A DNA stretch of 25,538 bases from Bacteroidales bacterium UBA1217 (GTDB taxonomy: Bacteria > Bacteroidota > Bacteroidia > Bacteroidales > P3): positions 1 to 25,538 of the forward strand of contig DBXH01000051.1 in NCBI GenBank assembly GCA_002309335.1, written 5' to 3'. Numbering within the stretch: position 1 is the first letter of the stretch; the number at the start of each line of letters is the position of its first letter. The notes under the pieces were generated by a model, which had not been told where the DNA came from, did not search any database, and was given only the letters and a program-made list of their open reading frames with translations. Position numbers and translations under genes: made by a program. Below, piece by piece: positions 1-12,000 of this stretch.

Positions 1-3000
1 ACAGATTGCAACTGCTATGTCGTTCATAGGAGCCTCGAAGATGGTGAGGTTGAGGAAGACCACAGAGTCGCAACCGGTACGAGTGTTGAGGAAGCTTGTC
101 GAAGTCTCGACGCTTTCGTCGATAACACCGATGGTGCTGTCATTGACAACCCAGGTGTAAGGACCACAGTTGGAAACGGTTTCGGTACCGAAGGTACGGC
201 CACCGCCAAGGGTCAGATCGAGATAGTCAACGCTCGGGCATCCCTCATCGTTCACGTAGCTGTATTCATAGTTGTTGTGGAACATGTCGCCAACGCTGCT
301 CGGGTTGTTGATGACCGTGCCGTGCCATGTGTAGGTCTGGCAAGCGACAACCGTTTCGCTATTGTGCGTAGCGTGGTTGACGGTGAGGTTGAGGACATCA
401 ACGCTCGGGCAGTTGTTGCCATCCACATAGTCATAGGTAGCAGTGTTGTTGTCGGCATAGTACCAAGTACCGTGCCACTGAGTGCTGTCGCAAGCCACGA
501 TATCGTCGGTGTGACCGCTGTTCTGGTTGACGGTCAAGTTGAGGGTGTTGGTGCTCGGGCAGCCATTAGCGGCAGTGTAGTCGAAGGTATAGACACCGCT
601 GGTGGTGTAGGTCTGGCCGTCGCCATTCTCTTCAGCTGTCCAAGTGTAAGTGTCGCAAGCAGTCTTGGTAACAGTCTGGTTGCTGTTGTTACGGATGGTC
701 AGGTTGAGGGTGTTGGTGCTAGCGCAGCCTTCAGTGGTGTTGTAGTCGTAGGTATAGGTGCCTGTAGCAGTCAACACGCGGTTGTCGCCACCTTCCGCAA
801 CAGTCCAAGTGTAGGTGTCGCACTCGTCGACAGTGTACTCAGTGCTGGTCGGGAGGTTGATGGTCAAGTGCAGTGTGTTGGTGCTAGCGCAGCCCTTGTT
901 GGTAAAGTAATCGTAGGTGTAGTCACCGCTCTCGGTGTAGGTCTCGCCATTACCACCGTTAGCAGCAGTCCAAGTATAGGTGTTGCACTCGGCAACGGTG
1001 TACTCAGTGCTGGTGTTGTGGTTGATGGTGAGCATCAGGGTTACGGTGCTGTCGCAAATCAGCGGTTGGCCGTTGATAACGGTACCTGCCGGGAAGTAAG
1101 CGGTAGCATTGGAAGTGCTCTCCGTGTAGACGGTGCCGTTCCATTCGTAGCTGTCGCAAGCTGTACGGCGTTCGGTAGCGTAAGCCAGCGGGTGCTGGTT
1201 GACAACGATGTACTCGATGGTACCGGTAGCGAGTGTATCGTATACATAATATGTATGAGCGTGGTCGTAGTCGGTGGTGGCGGTGCTGATAATGTGGTTA
1301 CGCCAACTATAGCTGTCGGTGGTAACGCAGATGTCAGCAGCGTCGGCGACGACTTCCTGATAGTTGTTGACGAGGTGGACAGTCAGCACGATGACACTGT
1401 CGCAGTGCTGGACAGCCGGGAAGTGGACGTCAAACTCTTTGTCAGTGTTGACGAAATCCTGCTGCAGGACAGCCAGAGTGTCGAAATTGAACGTGCTGTT
1501 GCCGTAGGTAACCTCACGGTCGCTGATGTTCAAGGTAACCTCATCGTAACCGGTATAGCTCTGGGTCAGCGTCAGGGCCAGCATATAGATGCTGTCGAAG
1601 GCGTTGTCGCGAGGCACGGTGTAGGTCGGGTTGTAGTAGATATAAGTACCTGTGCTGGTCTTGTAGAGCGGTGCGTCGTTGTCGCTGTTCAGGTTAGCGG
1701 CACGCTCAGCATCGCTGATCCAGACATAGGTCTCACCATTACGCCAGGTGTACTCGTTGCAGTTCACCACATTGTCGATACCGAGGAGAGCGGTACCCAC
1801 GTTGAAGGTAATGTTGAGAGCGCTGTCACAACCGGCGACATTGGTGTAATGCTCGGTGCGGTTGTAGACACCCTCGCCGAAGAGCTCGGTAGCGTTCTGG
1901 CCATAGTAACGGTATGAACCGTCGCTGATGTAGAGAACGCTGTCATAGTGGTTCGAGCTGTTAACAACCAGGTTCAGCGTGTTGGTGGTAGCGCAGCCGT
2001 TGACATCAGAGGTACTAGCAGTGTAAGTACCTGAGGTGTTGTAGTAACGGTTGTTGATATCCCAAGTGAACTCGTCGCAAACAGTGGTATCAACGGTGAC
2101 ACCGGTGTTGTTGACGTTGATGGTCAGGTTGAGAGTCATCAAGCTGTCGCAACCTGCGACGTTGGTGCCGGTGTAGGTGTAAACACCCGACTCGGTGTGA
2201 GCGAGACCGTCACCGTCAGTCCAGGTGTAGCTGTCGCACTGTGCCAAAGTCTCAACCGAGCTGGTGCTGGTTCTGATGGTCAGGTTCAGCGTGTTGGTGC
2301 TCGGGCAACCCTGCGCGGTGTTGTAGTCGTAGGTGTAGGTTCCACTGACAGTGTAAGCCTGACCGTTACCACCATCCTCAGCCGTCCAAGTGTAAGTGTC
2401 GCACTCGTCCTTGGTGATGGTTTCGTTGGTGTTGGTGTTGATGGTCAGGTTCAAGGTATTGACGCTCGGACATCCGTTAGCAGCGGTATAGTTGTAAGTC
2501 TCAGTACCGCTAGCGGTCAACACGCGGCCGTCGCCACCGTTTTCAGCGCTCCAAGTGAAGGTCTCACAAGCAGCGGTGTCGATGGTCTGGTTGGTGTTGT
2601 TGCGGATGGTCAGGTGCAGAGTGTCAACGCTCGGGCAATTACCAGCAGCAGTAGCATTGTAATTGTAGAGGTAGTCGCCACTGACGGTGTAGGTATTGCC
2701 GTTACCGGCAGTCCAAGTGTAGGTGTCGCAGACATCCTCAGTAATAGCACTGTTGGTGTTGTAGTTGACAGTCAGGTTCAAGGTCTTGGTAGCAGCGCAA
2801 CCGTTAGCGTCGGTGTAGTTGTAGACAACACCCGAGACGCTGGTGGTGTAGGTCAGGCTGTCACCGCTTGCCCAAACGTAGCTGTCGCAAGCTGTGGCGG
2901 TAATCGTCTCAGCATTGACGGCACGCTGGTTGATCTTGACGACGTGCACCAGTTCGGTAAGGGTACCCTCGTTCTCCTTCTGAGAGAAGTAGTAGGTGTG

Positions 3001-6000
3001 ACCCGGCTCGCCGATGGTGTAGGTCACGTTGTTCCACTCATAGGAAGTGGCGTCAGCGCAAGCATAGACCTCGGTGGTATCATAGTTGTCGATATAGTTA
3101 ATAGTATATGTACGGTAGTCGTCGCAGTATGCAACCGAACCGACAGCGATCAGGGTATCGAATGTGGTACCGCGGTCAGCATATGTGAAGGTGAAGACCT
3201 CAACCGGGACGTTCTCGACTGCACCGGCAACACCGTTGATGGTGTAGGTGCCTAAGCTTACAGGTATGTTGAGAGTCTCGGTGCTGGTGGTAGACTCAAG
3301 CAGGTTGAGGTGCAGCACATCGACGTGGGTCATCACACCGTTGACGAAGGTCGTATCGGTCGGGTAGGTGTAGACATACTTGTTGAAGGTAGCATCTTTG
3401 TACAGTGCCATACCGTGGCTCTGGCGTTCGCTCATCGGAATCCAGATGTAGGTGTGTTCAACGCCGGAGATTGTCCAGGTATAGCTGCCGCAAGCCTCGA
3501 CTTCAACCTCTGTAATCTCGTTGTCGTCGACAACCGGGATAATCAGGTGCAGATTGTCAGTACTGTCGCAACCATTGATGCTCTGGAAGGTATAAGTGAT
3601 CGTGCTGTCGAACGGAGCAGTGTACATCACACCAAGATAGGTGTAAGAACCAGCTTCGTTGACAACAAGTTCACTATTGGTCACATAAGAAGGATTGATG
3701 GTCAGGTGCAGGACACTGTCGCCCACGCAGCCGTTGGCATCGGTGAACGAGAACGAGTAGTCGCCGCTTACAGTGTAGGTCTGGCCGTCGCCATCAGTCC
3801 AAGTGTAACTATCGCAACCGTTGTTCACTGTAGTCTCAACACCATTATTCTTGTTGATGGTGAGGTTGAGCGTGATGACGCTGTCGCAACCAGCAACATT
3901 GGTGATAGTGTTGACGTGTGTACCGCTAACCGTGAAGACAGAATCGTTACCACCGTCAGCAACAGCCCAAGTGTAGCTGTCGCAAACAGTGACGTTCATT
4001 GTAGCAGCCGTAGCGTTGCGGATAGTGAGGTTGAGGTTCAGGACGCTGTCACAACCTTCTACGCTGGTGTAGTTCACAGTGTAGTTGCCACTCTCGGTGT
4101 AGGTGGTGCCTTCCCAAGTGTAGCTGTCGCAGACATCCTTAGTCTCGGTGGTATTGTAGGTCGGGTTGACCGTGTAGTAGAGAATCGTATCGTTGCCATT
4201 CGGGTTGTTGTTACGCCACATATTGGCAGAGTAGACAGTCTTGATCATGAACGAGTAGAACAGCGTACTGTTGTTTTCGTTGAGCGACTCCCAGTTGGTG
4301 CCGTTGGTCGAGACCCAAGCACCGTTCTGGTCGTTCTCATCGTAGTACTGAACAACAGAGATGGGATAGCCAAGGTTATGGCCCTCGAAGGTCACCCACA
4401 GGTTAGCGCTGTTGTCAACATTGACAGGAGCGTCAAGCTCGAAGTACTTCCAACCAGTCTCTTCATTCGCGTCGAAGGAGATGGTCTTGGTACCAAGCAG
4501 CGTGCTAGGAGCGTTGTCGCCACCAGCATAGATATTCAGCGTGTAGGTGCCCGGATATCCGTTCACGTAGTATAGGTTAGCGCCAAAGACATTGTACCAG
4601 TCAGCGGTACGGTTGGCGTTGAACTTGGCACCCCAATACAGGTCGATAGGACCACCCACAGTGCCTGCATAAGGATTGTTCAGGCAGAACGAAGCGGTGT
4701 CGACAACTCTGTTGCCGTCCTCAAGGACGATGCCGTTGATACCGGTGTTGTACGGGAAGGCATTGTCGCAGAAGACAATCGGGTCAACGATATTCAGGTG
4801 CAGCGAGTAGACATTGCCGCAGTCGCCCTCACCAGGTGCATCGAAGTAGACGTTCTCAACACTATGGTCGAAGGTCTGGCCATTCTGCCAAGTGTAAGGA
4901 CGGTTCGAGAGCACATACTGATGGATGAGCTCGGTCTGCTGGATGTGGAAAGTGATATAGGTAACGCTGTCGCAGCCGTTAGCAACCGGTTTGTCGCCAT
5001 CATACCTCTCAACGAAGGTCTTGTCGGTATGATAGGTCACACCATTGTACTCAAAGCTGGTGCAGACGTTGCGGGTCTCATAGCCGCGAGCGGTGTCGTT
5101 GAGCGTGAGGTGGAGCGTAGTGATGAAATCGCATCCTTCATTGTTCGACGAGACGTACTCGTGATCCTGGGTGGCACCATCCGCAAGGCGGTAGGTCTCA
5201 CCGTTGAGATCCCAAGTGTACTCGTAGCAAGCAACGACATTGGTATCAGCATAGTGGGTCGGATTGACGGTGTAGTTGATAGTAACCATACTGTCACAAC
5301 CCAGAGCGGTAGTCCAACCAGCAACCACGGTGTTGGTGTAAGCCTGCTCGTTGAGGGCACCCGGGATGGTGAGTTCAATCGACTCAGCGGCGTTGTTGGC
5401 GTTAACCACAGTGAGTGCGTTGTTAGTGAACTCGCTCTCGCAGAAGGTCAGGTCAGCCGTAGTGTTGTAGACCGGGTTGACCGTCAGGTCGACCTTTCTG
5501 ATCAGGTTACAACCATCCGCATTGAGTGTACTGTTGTCCCAAGTATAGATACCAGTGGTATAGTCAGCACCATTGAACACGGTACTGTTCTCAGCAGTCC
5601 AGCTGCCGTTGCCACAGATGGTGACGACAGTGTCGACAACCTCGGTGGGATACTTCGGAGTGAGTCGCAGCACCTCGATGCTGGAGCAGTTGGAGGTGAT
5701 GAAGCCAGCCTCAGCGAGGTCAACACTCATATTGAACGGATTGGCGCCGTTCACCATTTCAGCGGTGATGGTAGCCACCTCAAACGGGTTGTTGTTCTCA
5801 TCGAGGATGGTCCAGGTGTAAGGCAGACACTCGGTAGCCATAGTGGTATGATAGGTCGACGGGTTAACCGTCAGGTGGATGCGGGCAACCTGGTCGTGAC
5901 CGTCAGTAGCACGGACGCGGACAATATAGTCACCGCTCTCACGCAGATATAGAGGCTCGATATGGCCGTTGCAGTCATCTTCGTCGGTGAAGACAACAGC

Positions 6001-9000
6001 GTTGGCAATCTCGTACTCATCGCAAGTATCGACAGTAGCCCAGTTCAGGGTGTCGATAGCAGGATTCATTATGAGGTGCAGCTGGGCAATCTCGTTACAT
6101 CCAAGAGCGTTGGTGCCGGTGACGAACTCAATGCCGTCGGCGACCTCAACATTCAGGTCGTAGGTTTGGCCGTTGATCCAAGTGTAGTCATAGGCATCAC
6201 GTACGCAGTGGAAGTCCTCGTGGTAGCTGCGGTAGTTGACAGTCAGGTCGAGAGTGACAACACTGTCGCAACCCCACTGGTTCTGCAGCGTGAAGGTCGG
6301 CTCGTTGGTCGAAGCGGTGTAAGTAACACCATTGAGATCCCATACATAGTTGTCGCAAGCCGTAACGGTCTCGACACCGGTGTTCTGGTAGTTGACGGTG
6401 AGAGCCAATGTCACGACACTATCGCAGTTCTTGGTGGTAGCCAAGGTGACAGGATAATCGCCGCTGACTGTGTAGGTTTCGCCGCTCACAGGCCAAGTGT
6501 AAGTGTCGCAGACAACCTGCGGTACAGTGGTAGCCTTAACGGGATTGACCTTAACGGTCAGGTTGTAACGTTTCGGGCACTCAAGTGTTTCACCGTTGAT
6601 GTCAAGATCGCCAACACCGAGAGTATAGGTAAGGGCGGTATCGACAGTGGCAATACGGGTGATGTTCTCAAAGGTATAGGTCGTACCGTAGCAACGCTCG
6701 ATGTTGCTGTTCTCAATACCCATCTGCTCGAAGTTGAAGGCCAGGTGGATCAGAGAGTCGCAACCATTCTGGGCGGTGAACATCTGGTCGTAGTTACCAT
6801 TTGCGGTAATCTGCTGTGCACCCCAAGTGTAAGGATTGTTGAGGTAGCAGACGTTCAGCGAGTCGCTCAGTTCGTACGAAGGATTGACTGTTACCGTAGC
6901 GGTGTTGAATTCGTTGACACAACCGTTCTGGTCGGTGACAGTGACGGTGTAGGCACCAGTAGCGGTAGCTGTGGTGGTGGCAACAGCGGTAACGGCACCG
7001 GTATTCCAGCTGTAGGTATAGCCGTCAACAGCGGTAGCGGTCAGCGTGATGGTGCTGTCGGAGCAGATCGTGTTGACCGAAGCAGTAGCAGTCACGACAG
7101 GCAGCGGGTTGACGACAACGGTGAATTCAGCCGTTGCCTGGCAAGCGCTGGTGTTGCTGGTGGTAGCCGTAACGGTATAGGTGGTTGTGGTAGTCGGGTT
7201 GACGGTGATGCTGGTAGTGGTTGCACCTGTGCTCCAACGATAGGTTGCGGGCACGTTGTTGGCATCAGCCAAGGTCAACGTAGCGCTCTGGCCGTAGCAA
7301 ATCTCGGCGTCGCCGCTGATAGCCAGGTCAGGAACAGGAGTTGTCGTCACCGTAACGGTAGCGGGCAAACTGGTACAGGTTGTTGTCGGGTTGGTGGCAA
7401 CAACGGTGTAGGTGTTGCTCTCGTGCGGATTGACAACGCGGGTGGCAGCAGTGCTGTTGTCCTCCCAAACGAAGGTAGCGCTGTTGTCATTACTACGTGC
7501 AAGCAGCGTCAGGTCGGCATTGTCGCAGTAGTTGGCAATCTCGGTCACAGCATTACCACCATAATAGATGGCTGCCGAAGGAGCGGGATTGACCTGCAGG
7601 TTCAGGATACCGGTTGAGTCGGCACCGAACTCTGACTGCATAGCCACGGTGTAGGTACCGGTAGCGTTGTAGGTGTTGCCATAGAATCCATATTCATCGC
7701 GCTGGCAGATTGTAGCATTGTAGGTCAAGTTGTAGCTCGGGTGGAGGGTCAGTTCCATATGATAGGTGATACTGTCGGCACCTGCCACATTGACGTAGGT
7801 ATGCGAAGCCGTGAAGGTGCGGTCCATATCGGGAGCAGAAACAGCATTGGCATCATAAGTCAGACCGTTGCGGACGATAGCGTTCGTGTAGGTCTCGCCG
7901 TTACGCCAAGCGAAGGAACCGTTCTCAACAAACACTTCGGTCGAATCGGGAGCAGCCTCAGGATCCTCGCACTGGACGAGAAGTTTGAAGCCGGTGTACG
8001 GGAAGGCGTTGTCAGCATCAGTGGTGAAGACGAGGGTCACATAACCGCTGTCGGCCCACAGGTTGCTGCCGGTCTTATAGTCGATAGTACCGTTACCGGT
8101 GTAGCGACCAATAAGGTTGTTGGCGTTGACAGCGCCGCGGTATACATTGAGGTAGTCATAACCATATTCGAGGTCATAGGTACCGCTGATGTGGGCAACC
8201 TTACCGGCCTCACCGGGACGGATAATGTAGGTGGCGTTGAGGCCGTTGTGATAGCTGTTGCCATTAGTGGTGTCGGGCATCATATACTCGTTGCAGGCGA
8301 TTTTGGTTTCGCCGGCGTCAGCAAGCATATTGATCTTCTCACGCAGTTTGACGGTAAGGTCGTCGACATAGGCGATATTGTAGCCGGTAGCCGGCTTGGG
8401 GGCACGGAGGGCGATGTAGCTACCCGTACCGGTAAAGCCTTCAAAGTTCACCTCGAAGTATTCGTAGCTGGTGGTGGTGGGAAGAACAGTCTCGACGAGC
8501 TCAAATGTAGAAGCGTCGTCAGGATCACTCATCACACCAACCTCGATTGTTCCAACGTAGGTTGCGGTAGTGCTGCTCTCGCGGGCATAGAAACCAACAA
8601 CCACGGTGTCGAGGCTGAATCCGAACTGCGGCAGGATGGCGTACTGGTCGCCGTAAGCCGCCGTAGTGTAGGTATAGAAGCGCATGTGGTTGTTGCCGCT
8701 GTGGCTATAGCTTGCACCATTATAGGCAATGGGGTAGCCAGGATAGCCCGTTGTGGAGGTACCACTGGTAGTCGTGGAGGTGTTGATGTAGTCCCAGCAG
8801 TTGGGCAGAACGTGGTTGTTGATGGTGCTGCTTGTGGTGCCGGTGACACCGTCGAAGTTCTCAACCAAAGGCAGATCCTCATACTGCCAAACACCGCACT
8901 GGGTGAAAGCAGAAGCGACAGGACTCCAAGCGCTGTGGTCGGTAGCGCTGCAGACAGCGCGGACATAGAACTCATAGCGAGTAGAGTGGTTCAGACCGCC

Positions 9001-12000
9001 TACCACAAACTCGGTATTGTTGGTGGTCTCGATAGGAGTAACGCGGTCGGGGTTGAATCCCGGCAGACCGTAAGCAACTTCCCAACGGGTAGCAGGAGTC
9101 GGAGTGTTCTCCGTCCAGCTCAGCGTAGCACTGCTGTTGGTAGTACCCATCACGGTCAGAGCTGAGGGAGCCCAGCAGGTAGGATAGGTGTGGAAGGTAG
9201 CCTTGGTCCAGTTGCTGTAGTCGTTCTCGCCGCATACGGTGCGAACATAGACATCGTAGTCAACATCCGACTCGAGAGCATCAGTAATATTATAATTGAA
9301 TACATTATTTAAATTAGTAACAAGCGTACCGGCACCCTGGATGTCGGGGTTGAAACCGGCGAAGCCATACTTCAGTTCAAAGTTGTTGACAATAGGACGC
9401 AGGTCGGTACGAGGAGTCCAGCTCACAGTCACCACGTTGGCAGGAGTGATGCTGGTGCTTACACTTGCAGGAGCGAAGCAGGTCACGCTGGTGTTACAAG
9501 GAGCAACAAAGGTAATATCGGAACGCAGATAGGTGCGTCCGCTAGCTGTAGCCGAAACCTGATCGACAGTGTAGGGGTTGCTGTCTTTACGCAGATACAT
9601 GCAACGATAGACAGGGCTGGTTGTGGTGCTAACTGAATAGAATCCAGAATTGGATTGAGAAGCACCAGCAGGCTGGTTCATAAAGTCGGTGACAACGATA
9701 TTGCTAACGCCGTCCCATACGAAGGAACTTTGGAGGTTATACTGCACAGTGCCAGAGGTGTTCAGCGGGTGAGGAGCGGTGGCATAGACCAACTGCTGCT
9801 CGCTCAGAGGTATCCATGCAGTTGTGCTCTCGAAGGAGGACTGCTCGGTCTGACCCATATAGATGGTGAACTCCTTGGCATAAGTGGAATTATTTGTCCA
9901 GGTGAAGGTAATAGCCTGAATTTCGCCAGGCTGCAGACCGGCAGCAGTCAACTCTTCAGCGGTATAAATCTGCTGGCAATAGCTGTTACCATAGTTACCA
10001 TAGAGGGCAGGACCATAAGTGCTGCTGTTAGCTGCCTCACCTATGCTGGCGCTACCGCCATCGGGGCAAACGGTACGGAAGTTGCAGACGTTGCTCCAAC
10101 CACTCTCATCGGTGGCGGTGCAGTTAGCCTTCACATAGACGTCGTAGTTGGTATAGGGGTCAAGGCCTGTAAGTTCCTTGGTGGCAGCGTTGCAAGCCAC
10201 TTCGGTACCCTCGTTATCGGGGTCGAAGCCAGCGAGGCCATACTTCAACGTCCAAGCGGTGGCGTTGCCAGCCTCGGTCCAGCTGATCTGAACGGTGCTG
10301 TTGGTCACATCGCTTGCAGTGACAGCCGTCGGGTTAACGCAGGCAGGAGTTGTGAAGGTATAGGCCGGGTTGGCGTTGCTCATCTGCAGCCAGGGGCTCT
10401 CATCGAGCGGACTAGTGGCGCAGGTGGCCTTGATATAGACATAATAGGTAGTACCGGCGACAAGACCTGTCAGGTTGGCCGAGGCACTGGTAACAGTCAA
10501 CTCTGTGTAGTCAGCAGCGGCTGCGGTGGCAGGGTTGAAGTCGGTGGCGGCATAACGCACCGTCCAGAACAGCGGGGCATCGCCCGGCTGACGCCAGGTG
10601 AGGGTGGCCGTGTTGTAGGTGATGTTGCTTGCGCCGTAAGTTCCGTCGATAACCGGGGTCTTACAGTTGGGGATAAACGGAGTGGTAAACACATGACGCA
10701 CCATGCGACCGGGTGTACCACCACAGATTGCGTAAACATAGACGTCATAGTTGGTCTGAGCAGCAAGACCAGAGATGGTGTAGGTGCTCGTATTAATGGG
10801 GCTGACGGTAGTACCGGCAGTGGTAGGATCAAAGCCCTGGGGACCCCAGACGATTCCGTAGGTCGGGCTAGTCTCATTGTTGACATCTGTGAATGTCAGA
10901 GTGGCTGCATATTCAGTCTCAGAGAGAGTAATGGCAGTCGTAGGAGGATTGCATGTACCAGTATTGCAGGGTGAAATAAGCTTCATCCAGCTACGATAAT
11001 AGTATCTGGTTTTTGAACCGCTATATGATGCAAGGTTGGCAGGATCCGGGTTATAACTGTCACTGTAATATGCCAGTGTCATATAGGTGGAACCTGTTGA
11101 CTGAGTGTAGAACTTATAGGAGCTTCCACTATAGCTGCTTGCATTTTCGTCGCAGGCAATAACGATATTGCCCGTTCCGTCATATACAAACGGAGTAGTG
11201 AAAGCAAATTCGTTCCAACCTTGATTACAAACCAGCGGACCACTGTAGACCAACGTCAATGTAGCAGGATCGACATAATCGGTAGTTGAAGAGAATGAGC
11301 TCTTGTCAGTTGTACCAATATAGATATTGACGTTTGACTCACTATTGTTAGGAGAAGAGTATGCGTAGTTGAACGAAATGCCGTTGAATGTGTTGGGTCC
11401 ACCTATTTCACTTGCAGTAATAATCTGCTGTGTATAGCTGTAACCATAATAGGTATTGACAGGCAACGTATAGTTTTGTGCTGTCGATGTACCTGTCACT
11501 TCAACATCGCCACCATTGGGGCAGATAGTTCTGAATTCACAGACACTGCTCCATGCGGTAGGACCTTCAGGATCGCAGATAGCACGTACGTATGCATCGT
11601 AGGGCTGAACCATTTCGAGGTATGCGAGTTCTACGGTCGGGGTAGTGTTGACCATCACAGAATAGCCAGTCTCATCAGGATTGAAGCCTTGAGGACCATA
11701 CTTCACTTCCCACTGAGTGGAGAGACCAAGCTCAGTCCAAGCCAGGGTGGCGGAGGTGGCTGTGATGTTGCTTGCCGTCAGACCGGCAGGCATGAAGCAA
11801 CTGGGAGCTGCAACAACACGTACTGTATAGTCGCGGAAAACACCATAGCTACCAGTGTAGCAGGCATCACCAGGACCGCTGTCGTTATCGGTACCACCGA
11901 TACGCATACGGTAGTCACCAAGCGGCGTGTTAGCAGGAATGGTAATCGAGGCAACAAGTGTTGTGGGGTTGGCGCTGGTGGAAAGACCCGTGTAGAGCAG

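Larger units (their letters stand above)
1..6860 (-). repeat. Tandem ~55-residue CDSYTW modules (about 35 copies) in the giant protein
   Basis: From about residue 2411 to the window edge the protein is built of modules of roughly 50-75 residues. The common pattern is C-D-[ST]-Y-T-W, then G-x-x-Y-x-x-S-G-x-Y, then G-C-[DP]-S, ending L-N-L-T-[IV]-N plus a short linker. Two more divergent copies precede the PKD-like domains (about 7600-7960). The two cysteines per module are regularly placed and could pair after export. The modules are best conserved at 2250-2900 and 470-1160 and most degenerate at 5240-6200. On the plus strand the motif appears as variants of ccaagtgtagctgtcgca. Similar modules occur widely in large Bacteroidota surface proteins. 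I expect a small Ig-like beta fold, but that is inference. Confidence 0.85.

Noticed and set aside
1..6860. A CRISPR array or non-coding tandem repeat.
   Set aside because: The units are 150-230 bases, diverged, in frame and protein-coding, without short identical repeats and unique spacers.
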